From positions 157,874,691 to 157,938,690 of the forward strand of contig OW121740.1 in the NCBI GenBank assembly GCA_933228675.1: a stretch of 64,000 nt of DNA. The letters run 5' to 3'. The DNA comes from Stomorhina lunata (taxonomy: Eukaryota; Arthropoda; Insecta; Diptera; Rhiniidae). Positions 1 to 11,450 of this stretch are shown piece after piece. A program made the translations under genes and the position numbers. Within the stretch, counting starts at the first letter, position 1, and each line of letters begins with the position of its first letter. The notes under the pieces were generated by a model that had not been told where the DNA came from, ran no database searches, and was given only the letters and a program-made list of their open reading frames with translations.

Positions 1-620
1 AAATTTTGATAAAAAAATTTTTTATAGAAAAATTTTTGATAAAAAAATTTTCTATTGAAAAAATTTTGATAAAAAATGTTTCTATACAAAAATTTTTGAT
101 AAAAAAATTTTCTATAGAAAAATTGTTGATAAAAAAATTTTGATAAAAAAAAAATTCTATAGAAAAATTTTTGATAAAAAAATTTTCTATTGAAAAATTT
201 TTGATAAAAAAATTTTCTATAGAAAAATTTTTGATAAAAAAATTTTCTATAGAAAAATTTTTTTATCAAAAATTTTTCTATAGAAAATTTTTTTTATCAA
301 AAATTTTTCTATAGAAAATTTTTTTATCAAATTTTTGATAAAAAATTTTCTTTAGAAACATTTTTGATAAAAAAATTTTCTATAGAAACATTATTATAAA
401 AAGATTTTCTATAGAAACATTTTTGATAAAAAATTTTCTATAGAAAAATTTTTGATAAAAACTTTTTTTATAGAAAAATTTTTGATAAAAAAAATTTCTA
501 TAGATAAATTTTTGATAATTTTTTTTTTTTTTTAGAAAAATGTTTGATAAAAAAATTTTCTATAGAAAGACTTTTGATAAAAAAATTGTCCAAAGAAAAA
601 TTTTTGATAAAAATATTTAA
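1..620. repeat. core-palindrome array, GATAA linker
   Basis: Units of about 29-30 bp combine the palindrome TTTTCTATAGAAAA with TTTTTGATAAAAAAA. Orientation flips near 258 and back near 330. The array runs off the left edge of the window. Confidence 0.9.
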
Positions 621-2169
621 AAAAAATGGAGTAGAAAACTTGTTCTTTTTTAAACGTTAGAACTACACATTGAAAAAAGTACCTATTTTAGTTAAAAGTA
701 TAATAAAACGGTAACTCTGCCGACTTCTTTTTTGTACTGTTCTCTTTGCGCCGACCCGTGCCTTTGATACATGCGTTATAATTTCAAAAATCTTTTATAG
801 GAAAATAATTTATAATTTTCGAGATTTTTGAGAAACTATTTAAAAACCTATAAAACGAAATTTTATAAAAATGTGCTCGTAATGTGGTACAGCACATATT
901 GGTAATGTGTTTTAGTATATCTCATTATTTTTGTTAGATTTTTATGTAAAAAATGGACATTCAAACGCGCCGTCTGAGCTAATATAATCAAGTAATGTGA
1001 CCCTCGCTGGGCTTTTCAAGCAAGTATTTTTACTTGCTGTGAAGAAACCAATGATATCGATATGATATTTTATCGAAACACATATATTAAAAAAAAAACT
1101 GCTACATATATGGATCCATTGCATTCCCTTATTTGGTACTTGTTAATTATTATAATCCTTCGATCAAAAATGTTTAAATACACTTTTGAAACAAAAAGTT
1201 ATATTTTTACTTCAACCCAAAAAAGTGGGTTACATACCGAAAAATTAATCATTTTATAGGGACTAAAAAAATATATTTTGCCTTAAATTTACCAACAAAT
1301 TATTTCGAGTGTATTCCTACTCTTTCGATCTCAGTGTCCTAGAGAGAAAAATCTTATTCTTTTGGATTTTTATTTTCTTTTTATTTTATTATTTTGTAGT
1401 CACAAACAGACAAAACAGACTTCATATAAAAAACATCAAAACTTAAACCTTTTTAAGGACCTTTATTTTTTTTGTTTTGTGAAGCTAAAGCATCTTCTGC
1501 TTTGGCTTCGAGTTGTCTTTTCGTGTGCCAAAAGTAGCAGCCGGACAGACGGACGAAGTAAATAAGTTTGTTTCTGTTCCCAAGTGTAATATTAATGTCT
1601 CAATATATTTACATTGTTTTGAGTTTTTGTTCATGGTTTTCGGTTTTGCACTGAAATTCAATGTGACATTTAGTTATTTTTTGCTCTGTTTTTTTTTGGT
1701 GTCTTATAATTCTGCACTTCAACAGGATTTGATAATAAATTTGAGTTTGTTGGAATATATTTTTTGGGACACTGACCAAATACTGGGAAAAATATTAAAG
1801 AGTTTATGCTGTTGAAGTGGTATCATAACTATTTGCTGTGGTAGAGGTACTTATTTGGTATAAAATGTTCATTTTAAGATTTTGAAGGGCAATTAAAGGT
1901 CCTTCGAGCCGGATTGTGGGTGTTAATATGAACTTCACGGTGATACCATAAAGTCAAACAGTGTTAGCTTTCTTACTGTAAATAAATCGGGTGCATATAT
2001 TTGCATATTTAAATAATAATGCATGTTTTCAATAACGATTGACATTTTCTAAATTTTGTTAATATATTTCAATATTACCTTTTTTGTTCTAAATATATTT
2101 AATTTGGAAGTTATTTACAATTTTTATATCATTCATTTTATTTTAACATGTATTCATTTCATTTAACTG
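621..2169. other. unique AT-rich intergenic sequence
   Basis: No gene or RNA recognised. Short open frames here lack any protein-like signal. Confidence 0.4.
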
Positions 2170-2500
2170 AGTGTTTTAACTGAGTGTATTGCACTAGGAT
2201 ACCAATTTATTAAAATTATTTATTATTGAAAAAAATAGCTTTTTGATAAAACCAAAAAAATGTTGTTGGGTACAACCTTTATTCGACGCGTTTCGATGGT
2301 TAGTTAGTCCATCATCATCAGTTAGATTATAACTAATATTAGATAGATCGAAATCCACGCATTATATAATTTGCGAGACAGAATAAATACGAATTATAGT
2401 GTCTAACCAATATCAACTTAAAGCGAAGATTATCAGCTGAGTATAAGTACAAACAAAAATTTTTCAGTTTTATCTTTTCTTTGTATCTTTTTCTTTTTTA
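2170..2500 (-). mobile_element. dispersed repeat with hammerhead-like motif, copy 1
   Basis: The copy shares with those at 28366 and 8941 the blocks CCAAAAAAATGTTG, CGTTTCGATGGTTAG, AATAAATACGAATTAT and AAAGCGAAGATTATCA, in the same order. Its minus-strand hammerhead core at 2284-2321 reads CTGATGA, a GATGG/CCATC stem, GAAA and ACGCGTC. The left end shares GTATTGCACTAGGATACC with fragments at 28376 and 31757. No coding sequence is visible. A Penelope-like element origin is likely from the ribozyme. Confidence 0.55.
2284..2321 (-). ncRNA. hammerhead-ribozyme-like motif (copy 1)
   Basis: Minus strand: exact CTGATGA core (2321-2315), one extra T, stem II GATGG/CCATC (five pairs), GAAA (2294-2291), ACGCGT and UC. 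Stem I does not pair convincingly, so this copy keeps the core but not the outer helix. Confidence 0.4.
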
Positions 2501-3198
2501 ACATGAATTCATTTTATTTTAACATGAGGTCCTATTAAAAATAAAATAAAATAAATAAAATTTAACATGATCTTAAAGTTCAAATTTGCTAATGTTAACT
2601 TAAAACACTGATTTTTTCTCGGTGTATTTTTGATATTATTCACTTATCCTAGGACAAATTCTTTACGTTTTCTTTTTTTTTCATTTCTTAATAGATTTAT
2701 GTTTTTTATATAAACTTCAAATTTTTTTTCTCCATTTTTTTTCTGTTCTTTGGGTCAAAACTCAAAAGTAAGACAAAAGAAAAAAAATTAAATAAATAAC
2801 AAAAAAATACTAAATAACAACAGAAAATTCCATTTTAACAGCATAAATGTCATTGCAAAAGAGAAAAGGATACTCGAAGGATATACCAAACTAACACCCC
2901 CCAAAATGACAAAGACAAAGTTACAGGCTAAATCTTGGAAGTTTGGAAGGTGTCAGATGTCAGTCACTTAAAGTGCAGTTTAAGCCATTTATAACAAGGG
3001 CAGAAAAATATTTAAGTTCTAGATTTTTTTTGCTTAAAATCAAAGAAAGGAAATTTAAGAGGATTTATAAGTTTAAAATGGATGAAATATTGGGATTAAT
3101 GGTTGAGGTTTTAAGGCATAGCAATTTTCTTAAAATCGGTTCATCTATTACAATATAAGAAATTTGTTCCATTATATTTTGTTAATCTAGAAAAAAAA
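2501..3198. other. unique AT-rich intergenic sequence
   Basis: Low-complexity A/T runs. The short open frame at 2943-3158 has no recognisable features. Confidence 0.35.
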
Positions 3199-3265
3199 TG
3201 TAAAATGTATCTCTTACGATTAGTATTTAATAATAACTCCTTAATCGAAAGAGATACATTTTACA
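3199..3265. repeat. 24-bp near-perfect hairpin at array edge
   Basis: The arm TGTAAAATGTATCTCTTACG plus ATTA (3199-3222) pairs with 3242-3265 at 23 of 24 positions around a 19-nt loop. It stands right at the start of the array at 3270. It could be a tiny foldback element; it is not a bacterial terminator. Confidence 0.6.
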
Positions 3266-3269
3266 ATTT

Positions 3270-5060
3270 TTTTATCAACAATTTTTTATCAAAAATTTTT
3301 CTATAGAAAATGTTTTTATCAAAAATTTTTCTATAGAAAATGTTTTTATTAAAAATTTTCTTCTATTTTTTTTTATCAAAAATTTTTCTACAGAAAATGT
3401 TTTTATCTAAAATTTATCTATAGAAATTTTTTTTTTCAAACATTTTTCTATAGAAAATGTTTTTATCAAAAATTTTTTTTTATAGAAAATATTTTTTTTA
3501 AGTATCTTTCTATAGAAAACTAAGTTTTCTATTGTTTTTTACTCTAGTTTTCTACCCCATTTTTTTAAATTTTAAAGTCAAATATTTCTCTGGAGAAAAT
3601 TTTTTTATCTTAAATTTTTTCTATAGAAAATTTTTTTATCTAAAATTTTTGTATAGAAATTTTTTTTGTTAAAAATGTTTTGATTAAAAATTTTTCTAAG
3701 AAAATTTTTTTATCAAAAATTTTTGTATAGAAAATTTTTTTATTAAAAATTTTTCTATAGAAAAATTTTTTTTATCAAAAATTTATCTATAGAATTTTTT
3801 AATCAAAAATTTTTCTAAAGAAAATTTTTTTATTAAAAATTTTTCTATGGAAAATATTTTTTAAAAAAATTTTTTTCTATAGAAAATTTTTTTAGCAAAA
3901 ATTTTTCTAAAAAAAATTTTTTATCAAAAATTTTTCTATAAAAAATTTTTTTTATCAAAAATTTTTCTATGGAAAATTTGTAATCAAAAATTTTTGTATG
4001 GAAAATTTTTTATAAAAAATTTTTCTTTAAAAAATTTTTTTATCAAAAATTTTTCTACAGAAAATTTTTTTATCAAAAATTTTTCTACAGAAAATTTTTT
4101 TATCAAAAATTTTTCTATAGAAAATTTTTTATCAAAAATTTTTCTATAAAATTTTTTTTGTCAAAAATTTTTCCATAGAAAATTTTCTTACAAAAATTTT
4201 TCTATAGAAAATTTTTTATCAAAAATTTTTCTATAGAAAATTTTTTTATCAAAAATTTTTCTATAGAAAATTTTTTTATCAAAAATTTAGCTATAGAAAA
4301 TTTTTTTATCACAAATTTTTCTATAGAAAATTTTTTTTATCAAAAATTTTTCTATAGAAAGTTTTTTATCAAAATTTTTTCTATAGAACATTTTTTTATC
4401 AAAAATTTTTCAATAGAAAAGTTTTTTATTAAAAATTTTTCAATAGCAAATGTTTTTATCAACAATTTTTTTATCAAAAATTTTTCTATAGAAAATATTT
4501 TTATCAAAAATTTTTCTATAGAAAGTTTTTTATCAAAATTTTTTCTATAGAACATTTTTTTATCAAAAATTTTTCAATAGAAAAGTTTTTTATTAAAAAT
4601 GTTTGAATAGAAAATGTTTTTATCAAAAATTTTTCTATAGAAAATATTTTTATTAAATATTTTTCTATAGAAAATTTTTTTTTCAAAAATTTTGCTATAG
4701 AAAAGTTTTATTTCAAAAATTTTTCTACAGAAAATTTTTTTATCAAAAATTTTTCCATACCAAATTTTTGTTATCAAAAATTTTTTCTATAGAAAAATTT
4801 TGTATCAAAAATTTTTCTATAGAAAATTTTTTTATCAAAAATTTTTCTATAGAAAATTTTTTTATCAAAAATTTTTCTATAGAAAATTTTTTTTATCAAC
4901 AATTTTTCCATAGAAAATTTTTTTATCAAAAATTTTTCTATAAAATTTTTTTATCAAAAATTTTTCTATAGAAAATTTTTTCATCAAAATTTTTCGATAA
5001 AAAATTTTTTATCAAACATTTTTCTATGGAAAATTTTTTATGAAAAATTTTTTTTAGAAA
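3270..5060. repeat. core-palindrome array, TTATC linker (inverse of GATAA)
   Basis: Period about 29: TTTTTCTATAGAAAA alternating with TTTTTTATCAAAAA, the reverse complement of the array at 1-620. It is interrupted at 3525-3590 by a short unique stretch. Divergence is moderate. Open frames rich in IEKFLIKNFS on either strand are artefacts. Confidence 0.9.
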
Positions 5061-5594
5061 CAAAATTTATTTAATATTTAAAAGTATATTATTCAAGATT
5101 TTAGTAATTTTGTTGCCATATGGCAACATCATATTTTTTAGGTTCTTTCCTGTAACTAGTAATCGATATTTTTGATATATATATTTATAATCAATGTATA
5201 TATGTGCATAGTTTTAGGTCTGCCTGTACTACCCCATTGTGCAAGCTGTTTTATTTATTCAAAGATTGTCTTTTAACCCCCTAAACACTTCGTGCATGAA
5301 ATTATTGCTCACAATAAAACTTGTTAACCCATTTTTCAAAAATTCAAGTTCATTTGCAATTTCTACCAAATAAAAAGTAATTTTCTAGCTTTTGATTAAA
5401 ATGGTATTTATTTCATTTGAATTTAAATAACTTTTATTAACCATTATAAAAGACTTTATACGAAATTAAAAGCAAAATGTTATAGTTTCGATTAGTGACA
5501 ATATGTGTCATAAGCCGATTGTGCAATCTCATATTAAGGTTATTTGAATTTACTCGAACAAATATTCCATACATTTTGGTAAAATCTTATTATA
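5061..5594. other. unique intergenic sequence left of mariner fragment
   Basis: AT-rich, no gene seen. TTGCCATATGGCAA at 5113-5126 is a 14-bp palindrome. Confidence 0.35.
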
Positions 5595-6080
5595 ATTGTA
5601 GAAGTGACATGCACTTCCGCTCCAAAACAACTCTTCCAGTTTTGAGGTAAAGCATGAATCAAGCCAATTTCTCATAACCTGTTTTCAATGAAAGCTTATT
5701 TCAGTAAGGGCTTTCTGCATCGAATGAAAGAAATGGAAGTCAGAAGGGGAAGTTTTGTTCTATAAGGCGGGTAAGTCAAAACTTCCCATGCACCGTTTTC
5801 TACATAGTTTCTAATCGGACTTGCAACTGAGCGTTGTCATGATTGAAGATTATGGTCTCTTATTTCGAAAAGACTATACAAACGAATAAATTGTCTACAG
5901 TACAGTTCCCCTGTGATCGTCTGACCCGATTTTAAAAGCTCACACCCTTCTGATCCCATCAAATACAGAGCATTGCCATGGAGTCATTGATATCTCTGTG
6001 AAACACGATTTTGGGGTCAGGAAAGTATATTCAAACCCCCAAAGCGTTTGGACTTAGCAGGTGGAACTTTAGAGTTATCC
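5595..6080 (-). pseudogene. degraded mariner-family transposase fragment
   Basis: Read on the minus strand with several frameshifts and stops, the sequence matches the C-terminal half of mariner transposase. Recognisable pieces in order are LYLMGSEGCELLKSGQTITG (family: DQ.GV.YYELLK.G.TITG), then ELY with a degraded QL-RL segment, then an NKRP piece before IMTTLS (from HDNAR-type catalytic context), then GSFDLPAL (from WE.L.HPPYSPD), DFHFFHSMQKAL (from SDYHLFRSMAHAL) and NWLDSCFTSK. Catalytic aspartates are not preserved in frame. No intact terminal repeat was found on either side. This is an old, inactive copy. Confidence 0.7.
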
Positions 6081-6339
6081 CCATTTGAAAGTTTAAATTT
6101 TCTGTGTAGGGTATGGGAAATGAATTCATTTATATTTTCACTTTTACGTCTATCGAATACTGAATTGTAATGACAGACGTTTATCCTTCAAAATATCATT
6201 TTTGTTATTATAGACACAAACCATATGAAGACCTTATTTTGAAAGTGGATTAAGTCCGTTTTTGTTATATTGAGATATAAAGGGTTTTGCCTTTTAGTGT
6301 TTTTAAAAATATATAGGTAAACAATCTTAGTAAATTAAA

Positions 6340-7806
6340 ATAAAAAAAATTTTAAAATTTTCCTATAAAAAGTAAATTTTTAAAAAACTTCCTATAAGAA
6401 GTAAATTTTTGAAAAACTTCCTATAAAAAGTAAATTAAAAAAAAATCCTATAAAAAGTAAATTTTTGAAAAATTTCCTATAAAAAGTAAATTTTTGAAAA
6501 ATTTCCTATGAAAAGTAAATTTTTCAAAAATTTCGTATAAAAAATAAATTTTTCAAAAATATCCTATAAAAAGTAAATTTTTGAAAAATTTTTATAAAAT
6601 GTAATTTTTTTTTAAATTTCCTATAAAAAGTAAATTTTTGAAAAATTTTCTTTAAAAAGAAAATTTTTGAAAAATTTCCTTTAAAAAGTAAATTTTTGAA
6701 AAATTTCCTATAAAAAGTAAATTTTAGAAAAATTCCTATAAAACGCAAATTTTTGAAAAATTTCCTATAAAAAGTAGATTTTTGAAAAATTTTCTATAAA
6801 AAGTAGATTTTTGAAAAATTTAATATAAAAAAGTAAATTTTTGAAAAATTTTCTATAAAAAAGTAAATTTTTGAAAAATTTTCTATAAAAAAGTAAATTT
6901 TTGAAAAATTTTCTATAAAAAGTAGATTTTTGAAAAATTTAATATAAAAAAGTAAATTTTTGAAAAATTTTCTATAAAAAAGTAAATTTTTGAAAAATTT
7001 TCTATAAAAAAGTAAATTTTTGAAAAATTTTCTATAAAAAAGTAAATTTTTGAAAAATTTTCTATAAAAAAGTAAATTTTTGAAAAATTTTCTATAAAAA
7101 AGTAAATTTTTAAAAAATTTCCTATAAAAAAGTAAATTTTTGAAAAATTTCCTATAAAAAGGAAATTTTTAAAAAATTTCTTATCAAAAGTAAATTTTTA
7201 AAAAATTTCCTATAAAAAAGTAAATGTTTGAAAAATTTCCGAAAAAGTAAATTTTTGAAAAATTTCCTATAAAAATTAAATTTTTGAAAAATTTCCTATT
7301 GAAAGTAACTTTTTTAAAAAATTTCCTATAAAAAGTAAATTTTTGAAAAATTTCCTATAAAAAGTACATTTTTGAAAAATTTCCTATAAAAAGAAAATTT
7401 TTAAAAAATTTTCTATAAAAAGGAAATTTTTAAAAAATTTAATATAAAAAGGAAATTTTAAAAAAATTTAATATAAAAAGTTAATTTTTAAAAAATTTAA
7501 TATAAAAAGTAAATTTTTTAAAAATTTGCTGTAAAAAGAAAATTTTTGAAAAATTTCTTATAAAAAGTAAATTTTTGAAAATTTTCCTATAAAAAGTAAA
7601 TTTTTGAAAAATTTCCTATAAAAAGTTAATTTTTGAAAAATTTCCTATAAAAAGTAAATTTTTTAAAAATTTCCTATAAAAAGTAAATTTTTGAAAAATT
7701 TCCTATAAAAAGTAAATTTTTGAAAAATTTTCTATAAAAAGTAATTTTTTAAAAATTTCCTATAAAAGGTAAATTTCTGAAAAATTTCCTATAAAAAGTA
7801 AATTTT
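6340..7806. repeat. tandem array, AAGTAAA linker
   Basis: About 28-30-bp units of TTTTTGAAAAATTTCCTATAA plus AAAGTAAA, roughly 50 copies. The CCTATA segment corresponds to the CTATAG core, and TTTTTGAAAAATTT shares the dyad seen in the array at 24031. Confidence 0.9.
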
Positions 7807-8096
7807 CGATTTTCATGTTTTATATCTCGAATGTTAGAGAATAACATTTACAACTTCCTACTTAGCCCACAATCAAATTTTTTAAAACTCCAACATAAAA
7901 CCAATTTAGATAATTTCTAAGCAATTTTCTATATTTTAATAATTCGAAAAAATAATTGAATTCATAATAAACATGCATATTTTTTTCTTTATAAAACCTA
8001 ATATAAATTCCAATTAAAACTATTCACTTATTAAATAATATTTATAAATATATAATTGATAAAAGATGTTTAAGTAGAAAAATATATTCTTATCAC
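7807..8096. other. unique AT-rich spacer
   Basis: Nothing recognised between the array and the zinc-knuckle-like debris. Confidence 0.35.
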
Positions 8097-8170
8097 TTCG
8101 AAGAAAGACGAGAGTGATTCACATTTTTGCAGTGAAGGCCATGGATCGCAATGCAACGATTAATGGAAAG
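8097..8170 (-). pseudogene. second partial copy of the zinc-knuckle-like segment
   Basis: The minus strand reads CIAIHGLHCKNVNHSRLSSK then stop, parallel to CIKVDIRNCKSVNHYSPQS at 8261-8496. On DNA, GTGATTCACATTTTTGCAGT here corresponds to ATGATTCACACTTTTGCAGT near 8390. This suggests a local duplication or two knuckles of one gag. Confidence 0.25.
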
Positions 8171-8260
8171 AAAAAGTTTAAAGGGAGATAATAATATTAT
8201 AATAATGATGATTTTCTGCTTATTCAAAGAATCATTGGATCCAGAGTTCGTCAATGGGTT

Positions 8261-8496
8261 TTAGTATCTCGTATTACGATATATTAAACTGTTGGAATGA
8301 TCGCTGTTGTGATAGTTATATTTGTGGTGAGATCTAGAGTTATCATATCTACTTCTGTAGTAGTGGTTGTTGCTTTGAGGAGAATAATGATTCACACTTT
8401 TGCAGTTACGAATATCGACTTTAATGCATCCCGCAAACTTGGAATAGTCGGAAAGGCAGCATTTAAAGCACTCAACGGGAAAGACGTATTTGAAGC
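8261..8496 (-). pseudogene. zinc-knuckle-like coding fragment
   Basis: After a possible acceptor (TTTAAATTTCAG) the minus strand is open for about 78 codons to TAA at 8261-8263. It begins FKYVFPVECFKCCLSDYSKF and continues AGCIKVDIRNCKSVNHYSPQ, a C-x2-C-x10-C-x7-C plus NH pattern as in gag zinc knuckles of BEL/Pao-like or other retroelements. A Ser/Tyr/Asn/His-rich tail (NNHYYRSRYDNSRSHHKYNY) follows. No ATG is present. The plus-strand reading of the same DNA is hydrophobic and meaningless. The element class is uncertain. Confidence 0.3.
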
Positions 8497-8851
8497 CTGA
8501 AATTTAAAATAAAAGAAATATTTGAATTAATGAATGAGTAGTAAGTTATAGTCGGTTAAGACCGTGCAACACTGATATTGATTATAATATAATATGATGA
8601 AATTTGGAACCAAAATCTCATTTCCGGGAAATTAAACCTATGGGAGAATTCAATTTCAATTTCACTTCAAAAAAAAAATGACTTTCAAATTTTCAAAACC
8701 GCGATCCAACTATTGTGTGGTTGGATCGGTTGCTTCTGTTAGAACAATCTGGCATATATTCCCATGCATCGATTGTGCGGATTGGTTTTTGTATTTGCTT
8801 TTCATATTTCTCTTCTATTTGATTTTTCAGTCATATTTCAGTTTAAGCAAA

Positions 8852-8938
8852 ATGAGCCGAGGAAGTAAGACAATTGATAATAGTAAAAAAAAAGTTTGTG
8901 CCAACGGCTGCAGCAAGAATGTGGGAAGTGAAGAAAGA
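8852..8938 (+). pseudogene. possible retroelement ORF start (Cys-rich)
   Basis: An ATG opens MSRGSKTIDNSKKKVCANG then CSKNVGSEER and stop. The basic/polar start followed by C-x3-C resembles the beginning of a zinc-binding N-terminal domain of LINE ORF1 or gag proteins, but only 29 codons remain. An upstream in-frame ATG at 8678 adds a hydrophobic stretch that looks like chance. It abuts the hammerhead-bearing repeat and may or may not belong to it. Confidence 0.2.
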
Positions 8939-8940
8939 TG

Positions 8941-9200
8941 AAACTGAAAAATGTTTGTGTTTACTTTTGATCAATCGATAATCTGAGCTTTTACCCTTGA
9001 TTCACAAACATAATTCGTAATGATTGTGTTTGTAAAATAGATAATAATGCGATTTTTTCGATCTGTCTAAATGTAGGGATACTCCTTTTGAAGATGATGG
9101 CCTAACCAACCATCGAAACGCGTCGAGGAATTGGTTGTGCCCACAAACATTTTTTGGCTTTTAGAAATAAATTGTCTATTATATTAATAAATAAATGTAA
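8941..9200 (+). mobile_element. dispersed repeat with hammerhead-like motif, copy 2 (inverted)
   Basis: This is the reverse orientation of the repeats at 2170 and 28366. Matching blocks are GATAATCTGAG, CATAATTCGTA, GATGATGGCCTAACCAACCA, CGAAACGCGTCGAGG and ACATTTTTTGG, ending in an AATAAATAAATG-rich tail. The hammerhead-like segment is 9083-9129. It directly follows a short coding-like fragment at 8852-8938. Confidence 0.55.
9083..9129 (+). ncRNA. hammerhead-ribozyme-like motif (copy 2)
   Basis: In order: stem I strand TCCTT (9083-9087); core TTGAAGA (consensus CUGANGA with C3 changed to T); one unpaired T; stem II GATGG (9096-9100) with loop CCTAACCAA and CCATC (9110-9114); GAAA (9115-9118); palindromic stem III ACGCGT (9118-9123); cleavage-site UC (9123-9124); stem I strand GAGGA (9125-9129). 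TCCTT pairs with GAGGA over five positions including one G-U. This is the arrangement of minimal type I hammerheads known from Penelope-like elements, with a short palindromic stem III. The C3 change and the extra T would reduce activity. Confidence 0.5.
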
Positions 9201-10029
9201 TAGACTCGGATCAAGTGCGAATAATTTTTCTTTTTGAGTAATAAAATCACTATTAATCGATGGATTTTCGGAATATAAGATAGAATGTTTTTGTCATTTT
9301 CGATTTTTTATGAATTTTTCAAAAAAATATTTTTTTTTCGATTTTGCAAAACAAAAATTTTTTGTTTTAAATTGAAATGTTAATAACTTCAAATCCGTTG
9401 ATCACACAAAAAACTTGTGTTTAGACGACTTAAGGGCTATTTTGTTCTTTATCCATTGACGTACATTTCAATATAATCGGATAAGACATTTTCAATATAT
9501 CAGCGCAAGAATTCAAGAATGCAGTATCTGCAAAACATAAAATGTTCACCAGAGGCAAAAAACCTGTGTGAAAGTATAAATCATATCTAAAAAACAAAGG
9601 AACAAGATTTTAAGAACGTATTTTTATTTCATCTCGATTTATATTTTGGCTGTAAAAATTTCATCTCAAAACTAGTTTTTATTATTTTTTTTTTCATTTT
9701 AAAAAAATGGGACTAGAGCCAATCGATGCAGTATTTTTTTCTGATAAAAATTATACAAAAAAACGTATTTTCGATTTTTGTCAGTTACAGTGTTCGTTCT
9801 TTGATTCTTTCGTCGATATATTAGGACAACCTCTTCAAAAATCTCAATTTTAGAAAATTATTTTTTTTTTTAATTTTGTTTTTGTATAAAACTTTTCTGT
9901 ACTAAATTAGATCGTCATATAAGTTTTGCCCTCACACTTATAAGTTAACCTTCACACTTATTAGCAAGCTTTGGGGCATTGGCATTGAGTCAAATATGAT
10001 GGCTATAGTCAAATGTGAACCGATAGTCA
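9200..10029. other. AT-rich decayed repeat sequence
   Basis: No gene. Part (about 9290-9420) resembles 45460-45600 (TTTTTTATGAATTTT, then a homopolymer-rich stretch, then AAATTG and a conserved TAACT core), so it is another dispersed repeat. A run of A lies further on at 10210-10228. Confidence 0.35.
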
Positions 10030-11450
10030 CGGAATTTGCTAGAATTGTTGATTTTTATATAAAACTAGTCTAAACTAAATTTAATCATAATTTCTGTTTT
10101 ATCCTCACAATTATTAGCATTTAAGTGGTTCCAGAAAATCGGACTTATATTAGAGTATAGATCCTATATGGTCCATTTGTGATAGAATTCGGTTTAGTGA
10201 TAGATATACAAAAAAAAAAAAAAAAAAAACTTCTCAGAATAGAAATTTAGTTTCACATCTCTTTTATCTTGATATTTTTTGTCACTTAGGAATATTATGG
10301 CAGTGGGTCTTATAGGGGACATGTGGTTAATGTGGACCATAGTCCCAACATTAGTTTTTATATGTTGATATTTATATACAATTTTTCTGTACTAAATTCG
10401 TTCATAATATCTCTTATCCTGATATTTATTAGAGTTTAAGTGATTTCCGAAAGTGAGGCCTATGGGGATGCTTTCGTCAAGTGTGGACCAATTGTCGGTA
10501 TATGTTTTATAATTTTTGATGTTCATTACAACCTTTTGGTACTGAATTCGATCTTAATATCTTCTTTATCCAGATTTTTTAGATTTAAGCGGTTTCCAAA
10601 AGTGGGTTCTATATGTGGGAGCTATGGTAAAAGTTGGGTTAATCGTCTTAAAATTTGTAAAATTTTTGATTTTCATATAAAATTTCCTGTAGTTTTGATA
10701 TTGCCATTTTAACTTGACACATTTTAGCCTGATATTTCCCTTATCCTGTTAATAATTAGAATTTAGGCGTTTTCCAAAAGTGGGTTTTATATGTGGGAGC
10801 TATGGTTAAATGTGGGTTAATAGTATTAAAATCTAACTTAATATTTTTTGATATTGCCATTGAAACTTTGGCAGGTTTTAGCCTGATATCTCCCTAATCC
10901 TGACATTAATTAGAATTAAAGCGTTTTTCAAACGTGGTTTTTATATGTGGGAGCTATGGTAAAATGTGTGTTAATAGTCTTAAAATTTAACCTTGTATTT
11001 ATTGACATTGCCGTTGAAGTTTTATGTTTTAACCTGATATCTCCCTAATCCTGATATTAATTAGAATTAAAGCGTTTTTCAAAACTGGGTTTTATATGTG
11101 GGAGCTGTGGTGAAATGTGGTAAAATGTAACTTTATAGTTTTTGATATTGTCGTTGAAACTTTGGCAGGTTTTAGCCTGATATCTCCCTAATCCTGATAT
11201 TAATTAGAATTAAAGCATTTTTCAAACGTGGTTTTTATATGTTTGAGCAATGGTAAAATGTGGGTTAATAGTTTTAAAATTTAACCTTATAATTTTTGAT
11301 ATTATCGTTAAAACTTGTCATGTTTTAGCCTGATATCTCTTTATCTTGATATTAATTAGAATTAAAGCGTTTTCCATAAGTGGGTTTTATATGTGGGAGC
11401 TATGGTAAAATGTGGGTTAATAGTCTTAAAATTTAAAGGTCTTTAAAATA
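10030..11450 (-). repeat. about 150-bp tandem repeats related to DINE-1-like internal repeats
   Basis: The phrase TATATGTGGGAGCTATGGT recurs at about 150-bp spacing from 10607 to 11400 (roughly six clear units, with more decayed ones from 10100), alternating with TAGAATTAAAGCGTTTTTC and TTTTAGCCTGATATCTCCC. Reverse-complemented it reads ACCATAGCTCCCACATATA, the same repeat found in the element at 32427-34405, but here it lies inverted relative to the neighbouring core at 11604. It is probably a separate, truncated copy. Confidence 0.6.

Noticed and set aside
8297..8500. Plus-strand frame with many Val/Ile residues
   Set aside because: It is the complement of the more convincing Cys-rich minus-strand reading.
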